A stretch of DNA of 64,000 bases, taken from the NCBI GenBank assembly GCA_947044365.1, contig OX345637.1, positions 8,142,343 through 8,206,342 on the forward strand, given 5' to 3'. The translations under genes and the position numbers were made by a program. Below, in pieces: positions 12,107-24,639 of the stretch (its first letter is position 1; every line of letters begins with the position of its first letter). This DNA comes from Petrosia ficiformis (taxonomy: Eukaryota; Porifera; Demospongiae; Haplosclerida; Petrosiidae). The notes beneath the pieces are model-generated. The model was not told the origin of the DNA. It was given only the letters and a program-made list of their open reading frames with translations, and did no database searches.

Positions 12107-12448
12107 GCTGGTAATGGTAGGTTGCCTAGTCCAGTGGTCCTTTGTTGAATTTACAAATCGACTTCAGTGATCAGTTCATTCTAAAAGAAAAATGTTTTGC
12201 GAGTTCAGTGTTCCCATAGTAACTGATATTAGAGGGTGTGACAAGGTGTGGTCGTTAGTATACGTAGTCTATATAATCTATGGTTCAACCATGTACCATA
12301 GACTACGTATACGTATTATACGTAGTCTATATAATCTATGGTTCAACTTAGCTAACGGGCGTGGTATTGAAACTTGAAAGCTACAGGCCTAAGATCACAA
12401 CACAGGTAGATTATAATATAAGAAAGTGACATTCAATCCACTATCAGT
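12107..12448. promoter_or_regulatory. shared upstream region of SAXO (-) and SLC35F copy A (+)
   Basis: The two genes are head-to-head with 342 bp between start codons, so this stretch probably holds both promoters. Most of 12250-12346 is a palindromic repeat built from ACGTAGTCTATATAATCTAT and its inverse. The same palindrome stands alone at 33113-33178, so it is a mobile foldback rather than an ancestral control site, although its TATATAAT core could act as a TATA-like element. Confidence 0.5.
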
Positions 12449-15400
12449 ATGGACAGCAGAGCGAATACTTCTGTTACGATAAATAATGACAATGGTAAAG
12501 TTATGTTTAGTCCCCATGAGGATAACACCGATGATTCGGAGATTACAGTCACACCAGAGAGCACTTTAAGAGAATCAGGAAGTGATCATGGTTACCTTGG
12601 TGACGATGATGATGAGTCATTAGAATATAAAGAAAGGGATCGCTTATTGATAAGACAAAGTACACATAGTGTTGAAGTTAAGAATGTCGTAGGAAATGGT
12701 GAGTCAAACATTGTAAAACTCACTATTCACCACAGAAGGTTATCATGGGTGTGGCTACATTTCTAGGATCTAGAATTTAGAGTTTATTGTTCGGTATTGT
12801 AAGTCTCCCTTCACCAGCACTTGCTGTTATTGTGGGTTAGGCCACACCCTCATTCGGGATTAGTGTACTGGAACATGCTTGATAATCTACTATGGCTAAT
12901 GGCATATACATGTTGTATGTAACATACTGTGAATTAGTGTTGCCAAGATATGGAAATTTTTCATGTCATGTCATGGCAAAATGTGTCATGATATTTATGA
13001 TACATTACTGTTATAGTCACAATGGTAGAATAGAGGCTATTGCCAATGAATTGAATAAGTTTCATAAACGAAATTTATCTTACACAATGTAAAAAAAAAT
13101 TATGATATATGATATGTCATGCATAGTTATGAAACTCATGATATATGATATACATTGTATCTTTGTTATCTTACTGCATCTAGTAGGCTGATTTATACAA
13201 GTTCACTGCATCTAGTAGGCTGATTTATACAAGTTCTTACTTCGTCTCGTTGTTTGTACATTAAAACAGTTTTTATGTCCCTAGTAATAAATGCCATCAA
13301 AACCATGGTCAACACATCTGAAATATACAGGAAAACTATTACACGCTAAATTATATTACCAGGGTTGAAAGAGGAAAGTGAAAAAATGCTGGTAGTCACT
13401 GGGAATTGAACCCAGGTCCACTGTATTCAGCCACCAGTGTTTTAGCGGACTGAGCTACAACAACCAGACAACCATCAGCACCTCACAATCCTCTATATAC
13501 AATGTATTACAGTACTGAATGCTTTGATGCGAGGTGAGATCAGCAAAGCATTAGGAAAATTATTGTTTTACCTACAGAACCTTGCCCATGATAATTAATG
13601 ACTTGTGCCAGTTTGATCATATTAATTCTGATACAATGGTCGGTGATATAGATTATTTATGCACATACATGTATATGTACATGTATACATGTATGTGTGT
13701 ACATGTATAGTGTATTTATGAACATTTCTTTATGAATTCCTGAAATTATTACATTGTAGCATTTTGGAAGATCTAAGTACATGTACTATGTGTACATGTT
13801 AAAACTTTATACTCATTCTTTGTCACTTCTCTTTATTTCTCCTCTGTCTGTCTCTGTCTTTGTCTTTTTCTGTCTGTCTTTGCAGTTGGTATATTCAAAC
13901 AAGCTAGCTCTCTATCATCCACTAAGAAAGTAGTTTTTGGAATATTCATAGTGGTTGTCATAGCAACCTCATGGGTTGGTAGCACACAAACAGCACAGAG
14001 TACTTATGATGGGAAATTCAGAGCTCCCTTCTTTCTTGTCTGGTTCAAGACATCATGGATGTTGTTAGTATTTCCAGTTACTGTTCCATTATATTTCATA
14101 ATTAATAAGAAAACAGTGAATCAGGAGACTATAAATGAGCTATGGAGGTACATGTACATGTATATGTTATATGTAACACATTGTACATGTATATACTAAC
14201 ATTTAAGGGGGTTCTAGTGGCCTGCTAGTTAAAGTGCTGACCTGCAATCGAAAGGTTGCAGGTTCTAGCCCCACTAGGGTCAGGCTATTTCTCGCCTAGG
14301 AATGTACTCAGCTCTACCCTCAAAACTGAAGCGGTGTTTATCACCGCATCCTTCAGAGGGGATGTAAAGCCGTCGGTCCCAGGGAGCTGGTTACTATTAG
14401 CACTTGTGCTATTCTAGTTTCCTGGTTAAGCCACATTTGGTCAAAACACTTGTAAAAAAAAAATAGATGATAGATGATAGATGAATGTGTAGATGGATTA
14501 GTATAGTACATGACTATTAAGAGTGCATATTGTACTAAGATGGGAACTATACATGTACTTTAATAAGGTACATGTACATGTATGTGATAGCATTGTACTA
14601 AGGTGTAATACTATCTGTGTAGTACTTTGAAGTACAGTGTAAATTCACTCACAAAGTATACTGTAGTCAACGGAAGAATTGTGATAGTATGTAAACTTAA
14701 TAATGTCAAGTACTGTATATGAATAAATGTACTGTAGAATGAGATATATTACTGTGTTTACAAAAATTAACATTTTTGATCAATAAAATTTAATATATAA
14801 ATATATCATTAGATGTCTTACATACTGAATTCAATGGCTTGAAATAATATGTACTAAATGGTTGAACGTCATCCTTCCTGCCATTTTTAATTAGTATAAC
14901 ATGTAGTGATGTATTGCAACTTACCTAACCAAACTATAACTACATGTGTAAATGTCATAAACAAAAATGTATGTGACTATATACAAACTGTACATGTGTT
15001 ATATGTTTATTTATCCCTCTTTAGTCACAGCCAAGAGGTAATAACTCCGTCCACATTTCATCCTGTGTCTCTTCTCACTTCTACTGTCTTGTTCACACTG
15101 ATTTGGATACCTACTAACTATATGTACGACAGGGCACTCATTAGTATTGCTGCAACTGATGTAACAGCCATTTTCTCAACTGCACCAGCTTTTGTCTTTA
15201 TTTTTTCAATGATCATATTGAGAGAGCCACCATTATTATTAAGAGTAAGTATTTGGTTATGGAGAACATTATTAGTGAGTTCCTTGCTGGTTTACTTCAA
15301 TTTATCAAGAGCTAGAATAGATCCTTAAGGTTCAGAGAGGAATCTCTGTTCTTTCTGGTCAATCTTGAGAAGGGTTTTGACGGCACTAGAGTCTTTAGCT

Positions 15401-18400
15401 TTCTGTGTACTCTGAATACTGGGATCTAAAAGTAGTGATGCACTGATAAGAGATTTTACCAATATTCTGATAAACCGATAATTGATTTAGATATGATAAC
15501 CGATACCGATCTGATATTATATCTATACCTTCTGGCTTCTGATTGTTTCAATGAAAATCAGTAATTATGAGTATCATAAAAACAATTAATGATGCTATAA
15601 TCACAAGAAATGAAGTTATTGGTGCACTTTTTAGGTACATCTGCCAGAAATAACCTATACCATTACAAAAAAAACAATGGCTGATAATGACCAATACCGA
15701 TTACCAAATCTGATATCAGTGCATTACTATCTAAAAGTGTGACTCCAATGTAGAACCTGAAGTACTCCTTCAAAGTTCTCATTGTTAAATACATCAATAT
15801 TAATAGTGTGTTTGTGTGCTAATATTGTATACTATTGTTGAGAGTAAGTAATAATATTTGTTTGTGTGCCTAAAACAGTACATTTTTAGCAAGTACATAT
15901 TACTGGGGCAAGCCTGAGCGAGCCCAACACTAAGGAGTTGGTTGAGAATTTTCTGTACGTACATATGTACACATGTATGTGTTGTACGTGATTCTATATG
16001 TTCTATTAAACTACGTTGATTTTTCAATGAATTTCAAATAGTGTTTGCATGGTAAGTTCAAATTGTGCAGTACATAAATTAAAATTTTGTATTAAAAGCC
16101 ATGCATGATAACTATGGATCAAGAGAGATTGAGGAAAAGAAGAGAGAGGAACATAGCTATACAAGCTGCAGAGACTACAGAGGAGAGAGAAGAGAGATTG
16201 AATTGATGGTACTGATAATCTGGTCTACATAATTTTTGAGTTCCTGTTGTGCTCTGCTAGTGTCATCAGGTGAAGAAGCTAATACTTACTCAACTTTAGG
16301 AGCATTTCAGGTGACACCACAAAAACAAAACCGAGAACTGTTGCATTTTGCTCTTCGATCTCAAATGTTCTAAACACTTGCTTTTGCTCAGCGTCAAAAA
16401 TTTGGTTATTCTAACGACACCTTCTCAGGCTCGCCCCACAATGATTGCATGCATGCAAGCATTCTCTAATATATTTTCATTATAAGCTCATGGTTCATAT
16501 TTGATCAGAAGTTCATGTACTTACATGTATAGTCTTATACAGTACATTATTAAGTACATGTACATATATGTATTTGTGTGTGAGGATAATTAGCGATCCA
16601 AATATTTGATCTTAAGAATGATATTATTAACGTTTCACTGAATTTTTATTACTCTGTAGTTTTTTGCAGTGCTTCTTTCAATATCTGGTATTGTCCTGTT
16701 TGCTTATGTTGATGGATTTGGTACAGCTAATACATGGAGTATAGCTTTGTCAATTGGTAGTGCCATAGGAGCTGCTTTATATAAGGTACACTATATTTAA
16801 TACTTATTAGTATAGTGTTATCAATTGGTAGTGCCATAGGAGCTGCTTTATAGAAGGTATACTATTTTTAATGAATATAATACTTAATAGTATAGTGTTA
16901 TCAATTGGTAGTGCCATAGGAGCTGCTTTATATAAGGTATACTATTTTTAATGAATATAATACTTAATAGTATAGTGTTATCAATTGGTAGTGCCATAGG
17001 AGCTGCTTTATATAAGGTATACTATTTTTAATGAATATAATACTTAATAGTATAGTGTTATCAATTGGTAGTGCCATAGGAACTGCTTTATATAAGGTAT
17101 ACTATATTTAATGAATATAATACTTATTAGTATAGTGTTATCAATTGGTAGTGCCATAGGAGCTGCTTTATATAAGGTATACTATTTTTAATGAATATAA
17201 TACTTAATAGTATAGTGTTATCAATTGGTAGTGCCATAGGAGCTGCTTTATATAAGGTATACTATATTTAATGAATATAATACTTAATAGTATAGTGTTA
17301 TCAATTGGTAGTGCCATAGGAACTGCTTTATATAAGGTATACTATATTTAATGAATATAATACTTAATAGTATAGTGTTATCAATTGGTAGTGCCGCCAT
17401 AGGAGCTGCTTTATATAAGGTATACTATATTTAATGAATATAATACTTAATAGTATGGTGTTATCAATTGGTAGCGCCATAGGAGCTGCTTTATATAAGG
17501 TACACTATATTTAATGAATATAATACTTAATAGTATAGTGTTATCAATTGGTAGTGCCATAGGAGCTGCTTTATATAAGGTACACTATATTTAATGAATA
17601 TAATACTTAATGGTATAGTGTTATCAATTGGTAGTGCCATGGGCCTCTGCTACTATAATTATGTAATGAATGTAATATTGTACATGTACACAGCTAATAA
17701 TATATATAATTATATAGTATACAGGTTATGTGCTATTGTTGTTTCTAAACATTTATTTACATCAGATTTTGCTATCAGCAACCCTTATAGGCCAAGAACA
17801 TATCCTGTATGAAATATGACTTAATGGTGTGTAATTTGCAATATTTAAATACATGTAATTGTATATACTATGCTACCATGGCAACCGTTAGATGTATATT
17901 ATTTTGCATATACACCTCACCAATAATTAGATGTATATTATTTTGCATATACACCTCACCAAATAATTAGATGTATATTTTTTGCATATACACTTCACCA
18001 AATAATTAGATGTATATTTTTTGCATATACACCTCACCAAATAATTAGATGTATATTTTTTGCATATACACCTCACCAAATAATTAGATGTATATTTTTT
18101 TGCATATACACTTCACCAAATAATTAGATGTATATTTTTTGCATATACACCTCACCAAATAATTAGATGTATATTTTTTGCATATATACATCACCAAATA
18201 ATTCAATTGATATATCATAATAATTATAATAATTATAAACCATGTTTAGTTGGTATATATGCCAAATACATGTACACCACCTGCTGCTGTTCAGAGATTT
18301 ATGTGCACATACCTATGGACCTTGGGTTATATCCACCTACCTCATGTGCATATACCTATGGATCTTGGGTTATATCCACCTACCTCATGTGCATATGCCT

Positions 18401-21400
18401 ATGGACCTTGGGTTATATCCACCTACATCATGTGCATATACCTATGGACCTTGGGTTATATCCACCTACATCATGTGCATATACCTAGATGGATCTTAGG
18501 TTATATCCACCTACCTCATGTGCATATACCTATGGATCTTGGGTTATATCCACCTACCTCATGTGCATATACCTATGGACCTTGGGTTATATCCACCTAC
18601 ATCATGTGCATATACCTATGGACCTTGGGTTATATCCACCTACATCATGTGCATATACCTAGATGGATCTTAGGTTATATCCACCTACCTCATGTGCATA
18701 TACCTATGGATCTTGGGTTATATCCACCTACCTCATGTGTATATACCTATGGATCTTAGGTTATATCCACCTACCTCATGTGCATATACCTATGGACCTT
18801 GGGTTATATCCACCTACCTCAAATTAAATTGTTAAAATAACGGTTAGCACAGTTACAAAAAATAGCATAAATTTCAACTTATTTTGTCATACAGGTTGTC
18901 ATGGCTATATGCATGATGTTACTATGATACTATGTGTACCAGGTAAAAAGTTACTATAAATTACTAGAATATGTTTTTGCATCCCTTTTGTTAGCCAAAA
19001 CGGCTAGATACAATCAGGTATGAAATATGAGTAGACCCCACCATGAAATAATACTGCTTAATGACTAATTGTTGAATCCTTGTAACTGTACTAACCGTCA
19101 ATTTTGTTTTTGCAGGTGGTAGGTATATCTGGTATATATATACACCTCCTAACCATGGTTTATATATTACTTATTGCTGATCATGTGACCTGTGACCAAT
19201 CAGAGTGCAAATAATGCATCACATGATTAAAAATTTAAATCACTTATTGTACACTTTTACGTGCAATAAGTTAGTTATTGCACACTTTGCTCAATGAAGC
19301 AGCTCCAGCAACAGTAGTAGTTCACCAAATTGTCAATAAATCACTTATAACACTTGACAGTGCATTATGTGTTTCAATGTAGCACTTGGGCAGTCAATAA
19401 AGGTCTCGTTTACATAACGCACTCACCTTCGACTCATGCATTATGTAGACTCAACCTTTATTGACCCGCCCTCGTGCTACATTAAAACACATAATCACAG
19501 TAAACTGTGTTATAACTATTACTTATATACTATGCTACCATGGCAACCATTAGATTGTATATTTTTTTGCATATACACTTCAAAAATAATTAGATGTATA
19601 TTTTTTGCATCACCAAATAATTCAATTGATAAATGATATATAATAATTATAAACCATGTTTAGTTGGTACATATGCCAGAAATTGTTAAAATAACAAATT
19701 TATTGGTTAGCACAGTTACAAAGAATACATAAATTTCAAATTGTCATACAGGTTGTCATGGCTATATGCATGATGTTACTATGATACTATGTGTACCAGG
19801 TAAAAAGTTACTATAAATTACTAGAATATGTTTTTGCATCCCTTTTGTTTGCCAAAACGGCTAGATACAATCAGGTATGAAATATGAGTAGACCCCACCA
19901 TGAAATAATACTGCTTAATGACTAATTGTTGAATCCTTGTAACTGTACTAACCGTCAATTTTGTTTTTGCAGGTGGTAGGTATATCTGGTATATACACCT
20001 CCTAACCATGGTTTATATATTACTTATTGCTGATCATGTGACCTGTGACCAATCAGAGTGCAAATAATGCATCACATGATAAAAAATTAAATCACTTGTT
20101 GCACGCTTTTGCATGCAATAAGTTAGTTATTGCACACTTTGCTCACCTCTACTAACAAAGCTGCTCCAACAACAATGATAGTTCACTAGATCATCAATAA
20201 ATCACTTATAACACACTTGACAGTGCATTGTGTGTTTCAATGTAGCACTTGGGCAGGTCAATAAAGGTCTCATTTACATAACGCACTCAACTCATGCATC
20301 ATGTAAACTCAACCTTTATTGACCTGCCCTCGTGCTACATTAAATCATGTAATCACAGTAAAGTGTATTATAACTATTACATCTTTCACATGCTAATGTA
20401 ATATATCTGTTTATTAGACTTTGCTAAAATGGAGAGTCAAAGAAGCTTCTCTATTTCAAATGGCATTTTTTCTATCAACCATTGGATTGTTCACTTTACT
20501 GGTATTCTGGCCTCTAGTTGTATTACTACATTTCACACGTAAGTATTATTTAATATGTACTGATTGTATGTAGGTATGTTTTCATAAAGAGAAGGGTTAG
20601 TGGGTGGGAGGGTGTTGGGCATGGGATTTTCTTTCTTCAGATTTTAGGTTGATTTGATATGCATGTCAAACAGTGTCACAGACAGTCACCAGTGAACTGT
20701 AGTAAACCCTATATACCCCTGGGGTGTGGATTATGATGTGTATATATGCTCTTGTCAAACGTCGGCTAGTAACTCACATTGTATTTCATTGTTTCCTTCC
20801 TGCTAAATCCTGTTGTATTGTCGAAGCATTTCAACCAGACTCCTCACACTTGCCATTATTATTGGTTTTAGTCCCACCTATGCAATTATTGATTGTCCTT
20901 TTTCTAATTGGATATAGAATTCTTCATTGGATAACTAGCAGATCCAGACATCTGATGTTACTCTAGTTTTAATTATAATTTAATGTAGAAACAATTTTTT
21001 CCTGTGGTTGTGTATACATATGTCACTTATTTCATGAATGATGCTGTAATCTGGTATGTGCATTCATGACTACATGACTTCCTTTTACTGTAATATAATT
21101 ATATTCTAAGTAATCTTTATCCTCGTATTGTAATGTTTGTTCTGTATTTCCAGTATAGTTATCAATTTCATCATTTATTTTACACAGATGCTGAAGTTTT
21201 AGTTGATGTTCCATGGAGCTACCTCTGTGGAAGTTCCATTTTAGGAGTCCTGTTTAACTTTGCAATCAATTTTGGTATTGCTTATACTTTCCCATTATTC
21301 ATTTCTCTTGGAACCATCATGGGTATACCTTTGAATGCACTACTTGATGCTGTAATCAGACATGTTGATTTAGCTAACTGGAAAATTACAGCAATGGACC

Positions 21401-21504
21401 TTGTTATTGGAGGGTTCTTACTTATGCTTGTTCCTCCCTCTGTGTCTCTCTGGATAGAGGGGAAACTGTGTTGTAGAAGATGTTCCTGTCTAACAAACAG
21501 CTAA
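12449..21504 (+). CDS. SLC35F: SLC35F3/F4-type solute transporter, copy A
   Basis: Six exons with phases that join exactly: 12449-12698, 13886-14147, 15025-15244, 16660-16785, 20418-20538, 21188-21504; 431 residues. Exon 1 encodes a hydrophilic, acidic cytosolic N-terminus. Exons 2-6 encode about ten hydrophobic spans of the drug/metabolite transporter fold. Family landmarks: AQSTYDGKFRAPFFLVWFKT, WIPTNYMYDRALISIAATD, STAPAFVFIFSMIILRE, AYVDGFGTA, SIGSAIGAALYK, PWSYLCGSSILGVLFNFAIN and SLGTIMGIPLNALLD. Human SLC35F3 is linked to thiamine uptake; the substrate here is unknown. Intron 4 (16786-20417) is bloated with minisatellites, one of which is made from exon 4 itself. A near-identical second gene lies at 41.5-46.1 kb. 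Confidence 0.9.
13395..13470 (-). repeat. tRNA-like sequence, probably a tRNA-derived SINE head
   Basis: On the minus strand there is an A-box-like TAGCTCAGTCCGCTA and a B-box GGTTCAATTCC with a perfect 5-bp T-stem (CTGGG/CCCAG). The acceptor arms pair at 6 of 7 positions. D-arm pairing fails and the anticodon arm has an oversized loop, so a working tRNA is unlikely. It is better read as a pol III-type repeat in SLC35F intron 1. Confidence 0.5.
14212..14486 (+). mobile_element. tRNA-derived SINE
   Basis: The 5' head looks like a tRNA with a B-box at 14261-14271 (GGTTCTAGCCC) and a stem-loop around CAATCG before it. A body with the core GATGTAAAGCCGTCGGTCCC follows, a kind of conserved block I recall from invertebrate SINEs. 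It ends in an A-run and a (TAGATGA)n tail at 14452-14486. It is inserted in SLC35F copy A intron 2, sense strand, and is absent from copy B at the matching place. Confidence 0.75.
15433..15729. mobile_element. hAT-like MITE with 8-bp target duplication
   Basis: 297-bp element, ends TAGTGATGCACTGAT and inverted ATCAGTGCATTACTA. It is flanked by a perfect 8-bp direct repeat TCTAAAAG (15425-15432 and 15730-15737), the hAT signature. It is an inverted relative of 3161-3466. No coding capacity. Confidence 0.88.
15904..16438 (+). mobile_element. inverted-repeat element with a short coding fragment
   Basis: Ends carry TGGGGC(A/G)AGCCTGAG in inverted orientation (15904-15918 and 16424-16438). Inside, at about 16115-16206, an ATG opens a 30-codon stretch rich in Arg/Glu (MDQERLRKRRERNIAIQAAE, then stop). 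It resembles the basic leader of RERDR-type proteins encoded by transposons in sponges and cnidarians (from memory). No target duplication was recognised. It lies in SLC35F copy A intron 3. Confidence 0.5.
16786..17650 (+). repeat. 80-bp minisatellite made from the end of SLC35F exon 4
   Basis: Eleven further copies of the 3' end of exon 4 (ATCAATTGGTAGTGCCATAG onward, through the donor AAG|GTA) follow the real exon, spaced 80 bp apart (copies at 16821, 16901, 16981, 17061, 17141, 17221, 17301, 17381, about 17463, 17543, 17623). Each copy keeps a splice donor, and most keep a TTAATAG or TTATTAG acceptor-like site 46 nt upstream of it. The last copy decays into GTGCCATGGGCC. This is a tandem array of a part-exon plus intron start. 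Confidence 0.9.
17885..18205. repeat. about 43-bp minisatellite
   Basis: Seven or so tandem units of AATTAGATGTATATTTTTTG + CATATACACCTCACCAAAT in SLC35F intron 4. A shorter related piece is at 19540-19625. Non-coding. Confidence 0.88.
18295..18825. repeat. 43-bp minisatellite
   Basis: About twelve tandem units of GTGCATATACCTATGGACCT + TGGGTTATATCCACCTACCT + CAT, some with a 4-nt insertion (CTAGATGG). The unit has no stop codons in any plus frame, which creates overlapping open frames that are not genes. Confidence 0.92.
18836..20345. repeat. direct duplication of about 0.6 kb with internal foldback
   Basis: 18836-19500 is repeated at about 19690-20360 with few differences (shared landmarks GGTTGTCATGGCTATATGCA and CAATCAGAGTGCAAATAATG). 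Each copy ends in a hairpin whose arms are TGTAGCACTTGGGCAGGTCA and its inverse (19376-19483 and 20238-20337). The duplicates lie in SLC35F copy A intron 4 and look like a tandemly doubled MITE-bearing segment. Confidence 0.8.
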
Positions 21505-22890
21505 CCCATATGTATGTTCATATTCAATAATTATATTTTTATCATGTGCATTTTGTTGTGACTTGTTTCGTGTAAAATGGAAACTCAAAGCTTTTTAATG
21601 TTATTTAATTTCATGTTATTGCTCTGATCAAAGGTTTGTCCCACTTATATTCAAACATATTTTAGTTTAGTTATAATTATGAGTTACATTCACCTTATTC
21701 ATCTATTATAATTATCGTTGTATGCAATGCTCAAAATAGTTTTTGAAAGTGTCCAGCAGAAACATCTGGACAAAACAATATTTGAGGGGCAAGTTGTGAA
21801 TTTTGTTCGGAAAAACGAGTTAATCTCACAAACCCACTCTGTGCCCATTTAAGGCTTATGAGATATCCACTAGGCAGGCCCATGACCATTCTTGACTAAT
21901 AATGTATCTCACTGTGAGGTTATTGTACTTATTCTTTGTGTTCTTACAACTAATCAGACTAGTCAAATGCAATTTTGTCCGTAGGAAAAAGAAGTGAAAT
22001 GTTGTCCCATTGCTGGACATTATTTTGAGCACTGTACACATTTTGAGTATGTGTATAATAGCAGCAAGGAGCTGACATCTTGTTTGGCAACTTTTAGGCA
22101 CCCACACAGTTTAACATGATCTTAAATGGATAGAACGGGACATATAAGTATTGAATTAATTTATCCTTTATTCGAGTTAATTATCCTGTATTGTATAATT
22201 ATATATGGTCATTAGTGTGCACTTACGAAACTTGCATCATTCATCCATCTATTTTTAAATTTAATCCAGCTTTTAACAATCTGAATGATATATAACTGGC
22301 AATCTAAAGTATAAATAATACACTGTAAAAAGCAGTAGGTTATCTCAATGGTGATTTAATTTGTTTTTCCTGCTAGGTAATATTTATAAGTCACACAGTT
22401 CATTTGATCTTGATCTATATTGAATAGTACAAAGTACATGTCATAATAAAGCATAGTATTATAGATACAACCTGTGGTGTATTATTAGTATTGCCATTCT
22501 AACATCTACAAAACACTTGGTCATTCCAGTACTTATAATACCAAATAACATCCATTGTACTCCACAGATATTTGAGTCACCACATCTACATGATTATTAT
22601 GGCCAGTCGCCCACACTAATTTAGTGGTTAGTAGTATTGCTATTCAGGATACTACATCTTATACCACAGATATTTTGTACTTATATTCTATATACACATA
22701 TTACATGTCAAAGATTTAATACTAAAGTACAGGTAATTGTATCTGGTCACGAAAAGGCTTTGTTAACCTGCAAACACATAAATTAATTTATACCTTTCAA
22801 AACCTGGTGCACATCATGTCATAGTAACATCATGCATGACAATTGACAAACTAAATTGAAACTCATGCTACTGCACTAACTAATAAAATG
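21505..22890. other. spacer after SLC35F copy A
   Basis: AT-rich spacer downstream of the transporter stop codon. No convincing reading frame on either strand. 22740-22910 resembles the intron repeat at 18.8-20 kb (CATCATGTCATAGTAACATC region). Confidence 0.5.
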
Positions 22891-22894
22891 GTTA

Positions 22895-23990
22895 TTTTTA
22901 TGTTTTGCAGTGTGTGCAATAGATTGTCCTTTTTTTATCCGGATATAAAATTCTTGACTGACAGATCCAGATATCTGTTGTTTTATTTATAGAAACAATT
23001 GTTTCTGTGGTTGTGCTAACTTGTGCATAAATATGTCACTTATTTCATGTTCACAAATAGTAAGGAATGTTATGGCTACAAGTCATACTGTCATGAATCC
23101 ACATACCAGATTACACCATTGATAACTGTAATTTATATTCCAAGTAATCCTTTATCCTCATATTGTAATAATTAGCAAATACTTCTGTTTGAAACTACTA
23201 TTCTGTATTTCCAGTATAGCATTATTTATTTTACACAGATGCTGAATTAAGTTTTAGTTGATGTTCCAAGGAGTTACTTCTGCATGTGGAAGTTCCATTT
23301 TAGGAGTCATGTTTAACCTTGTAATCATTTTTTTGGTATTGCTTCCTTCACTCTAAAAACAAAATTGTTAATTTATTGGTCAGTACAGTTACAAGGAAGT
23401 GGCATATCTGCTAATTAAAGGACCCACCTTTGTGTGTAAGAGGCCACTCCACTATTTTGACAGTATAATTCATGCAACCTCCCACATACCTTCAGATAGT
23501 GGCTTGTTGGCCCACCATGCTTTTTATAGTTTAGTATTACAACTGTCTAAAGCTTCCAATAATAATTGATTATTAATTTAAAATTGCATGGCACAACAGT
23601 GCTTCAATAATAATTGATTATTAATTAACAATTGGCACAAAGTATTTTGGCATCCATGTATCCTGCAGGGCCAACTGAGTTGAACTAACTAAATTATTAC
23701 TTGCAACTGTAGTAACTAGTTACTTTAACAACTTTCTTTTTGCAGTATTATACTTTCCCATTGTTCATTTCTCTTGGAACCATGGCCTACTTGATGCTGT
23801 AATCAGACATGTTGATTTAGCTAACTGTAAAATTACAGCAATGGACCTCGTTATTGGAGGTTATGCTTGTTCCTCCATCAATGTCTCTCTGGATAGTGGG
23901 GAAACTGTGTTGTAGAAGATGTTCCTGTTTAACAAACAGCTAACCCATATGTGTGTTCATATTCAATAATTATATTTTTATCATGTGCGT
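22895..23990 (+). pseudogene. decayed SLC35F last-exon copy
   Basis: 22915-23000 resembles intron 5 of copy A (20880-20965). 23238-23345 resembles the start of exon 6 but has a frameshift after GATGCTGA and other changes. An unrelated insert at about 23346-23750 follows, then 23752-23953 resumes the exon 6 tail with deletions and an early stop (GATAGTGGGG for GATAGAGGGG keeps frame; the GGTTATGC deletion does not). 3' flank similarity runs on to about 24160. This is a non-coding relic of a local tandem duplication. Confidence 0.85.
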
Positions 23991-24475
23991 GAGACTAATT
24001 TCGTGTAAAATGGAAACTCAAAGCTTTTTAATGTTATTTAATTTCATATTATTACTCTGATCAAAGGTTCATCCTTACTTATAATATTCTAACTTTCACA
24101 AACATATTTTAGTTTAGTTATAATTATGAGTTACATTCACCTTATTCATCTATTATAATTATCATGTAACTTGTTGCTAAATAATATTATTATAATTATG
24201 TTGGCAATACAAACTATGTTGGGTCACTAAAATTAATTATTGTGTACTATAATTGTAAAATAGTAGCAAGTGGCCGGTATCCTGTTTTGCAACCTGTAGG
24301 CAGCCACAAAGTATAACAATGTTCCTAAATGGATTGTACAGAAAATAAAATTTTATTTATGGCTTTGAGATGCTATTAGAATGAACAACCATCAGTTTTT
24401 ATAGTGATAATTATAAAAACTGTTCAGGTTAATTTAACCTTATCTGGCTTTATAGTAGTGTCATTGACTAGTACA

Positions 24476-24630
24476 CAGGGGTGTGAAAACATTGAGCCAA
24501 CTGCCGGCCTATTTTCATCACTCTTGTCCTGTTCCCCATATACTTAGTATAAAGGTTTGTTTCAATTTACCGGACATTCACTAGATTTATCGGACAATGT
24601 CCTACATGACTGGCTGTTTCCACACCCCTG
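24476..24630. mobile_element. hAT-like MITE with perfect 8-bp target duplication
   Basis: 155-bp element with ends CAGGGGTGTGAAAAC and inverted GTTTCCACACCCCTG, flanked on both sides by CTAGTACA (24468-24475, 24631-24638). Non-coding; too short to encode a transposase. Confidence 0.9.
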
Positions 24631-24639
24631 CTAGTACAC

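Noticed and set aside
12892..13092. 66-codon plus-strand frame in SLC35F intron 1
   Set aside because: Low-complexity intronic sequence; copy B has no counterpart.
13395..13470. Functional tRNA gene
   Set aside because: T-arm is good but D-arm and anticodon arm do not fold normally; fits a SINE-type relic better.
18207..18759. Overlapping long plus-strand frames
   Set aside because: They come from a 43-bp minisatellite whose unit has no stops in any plus frame; no start context or family similarity.
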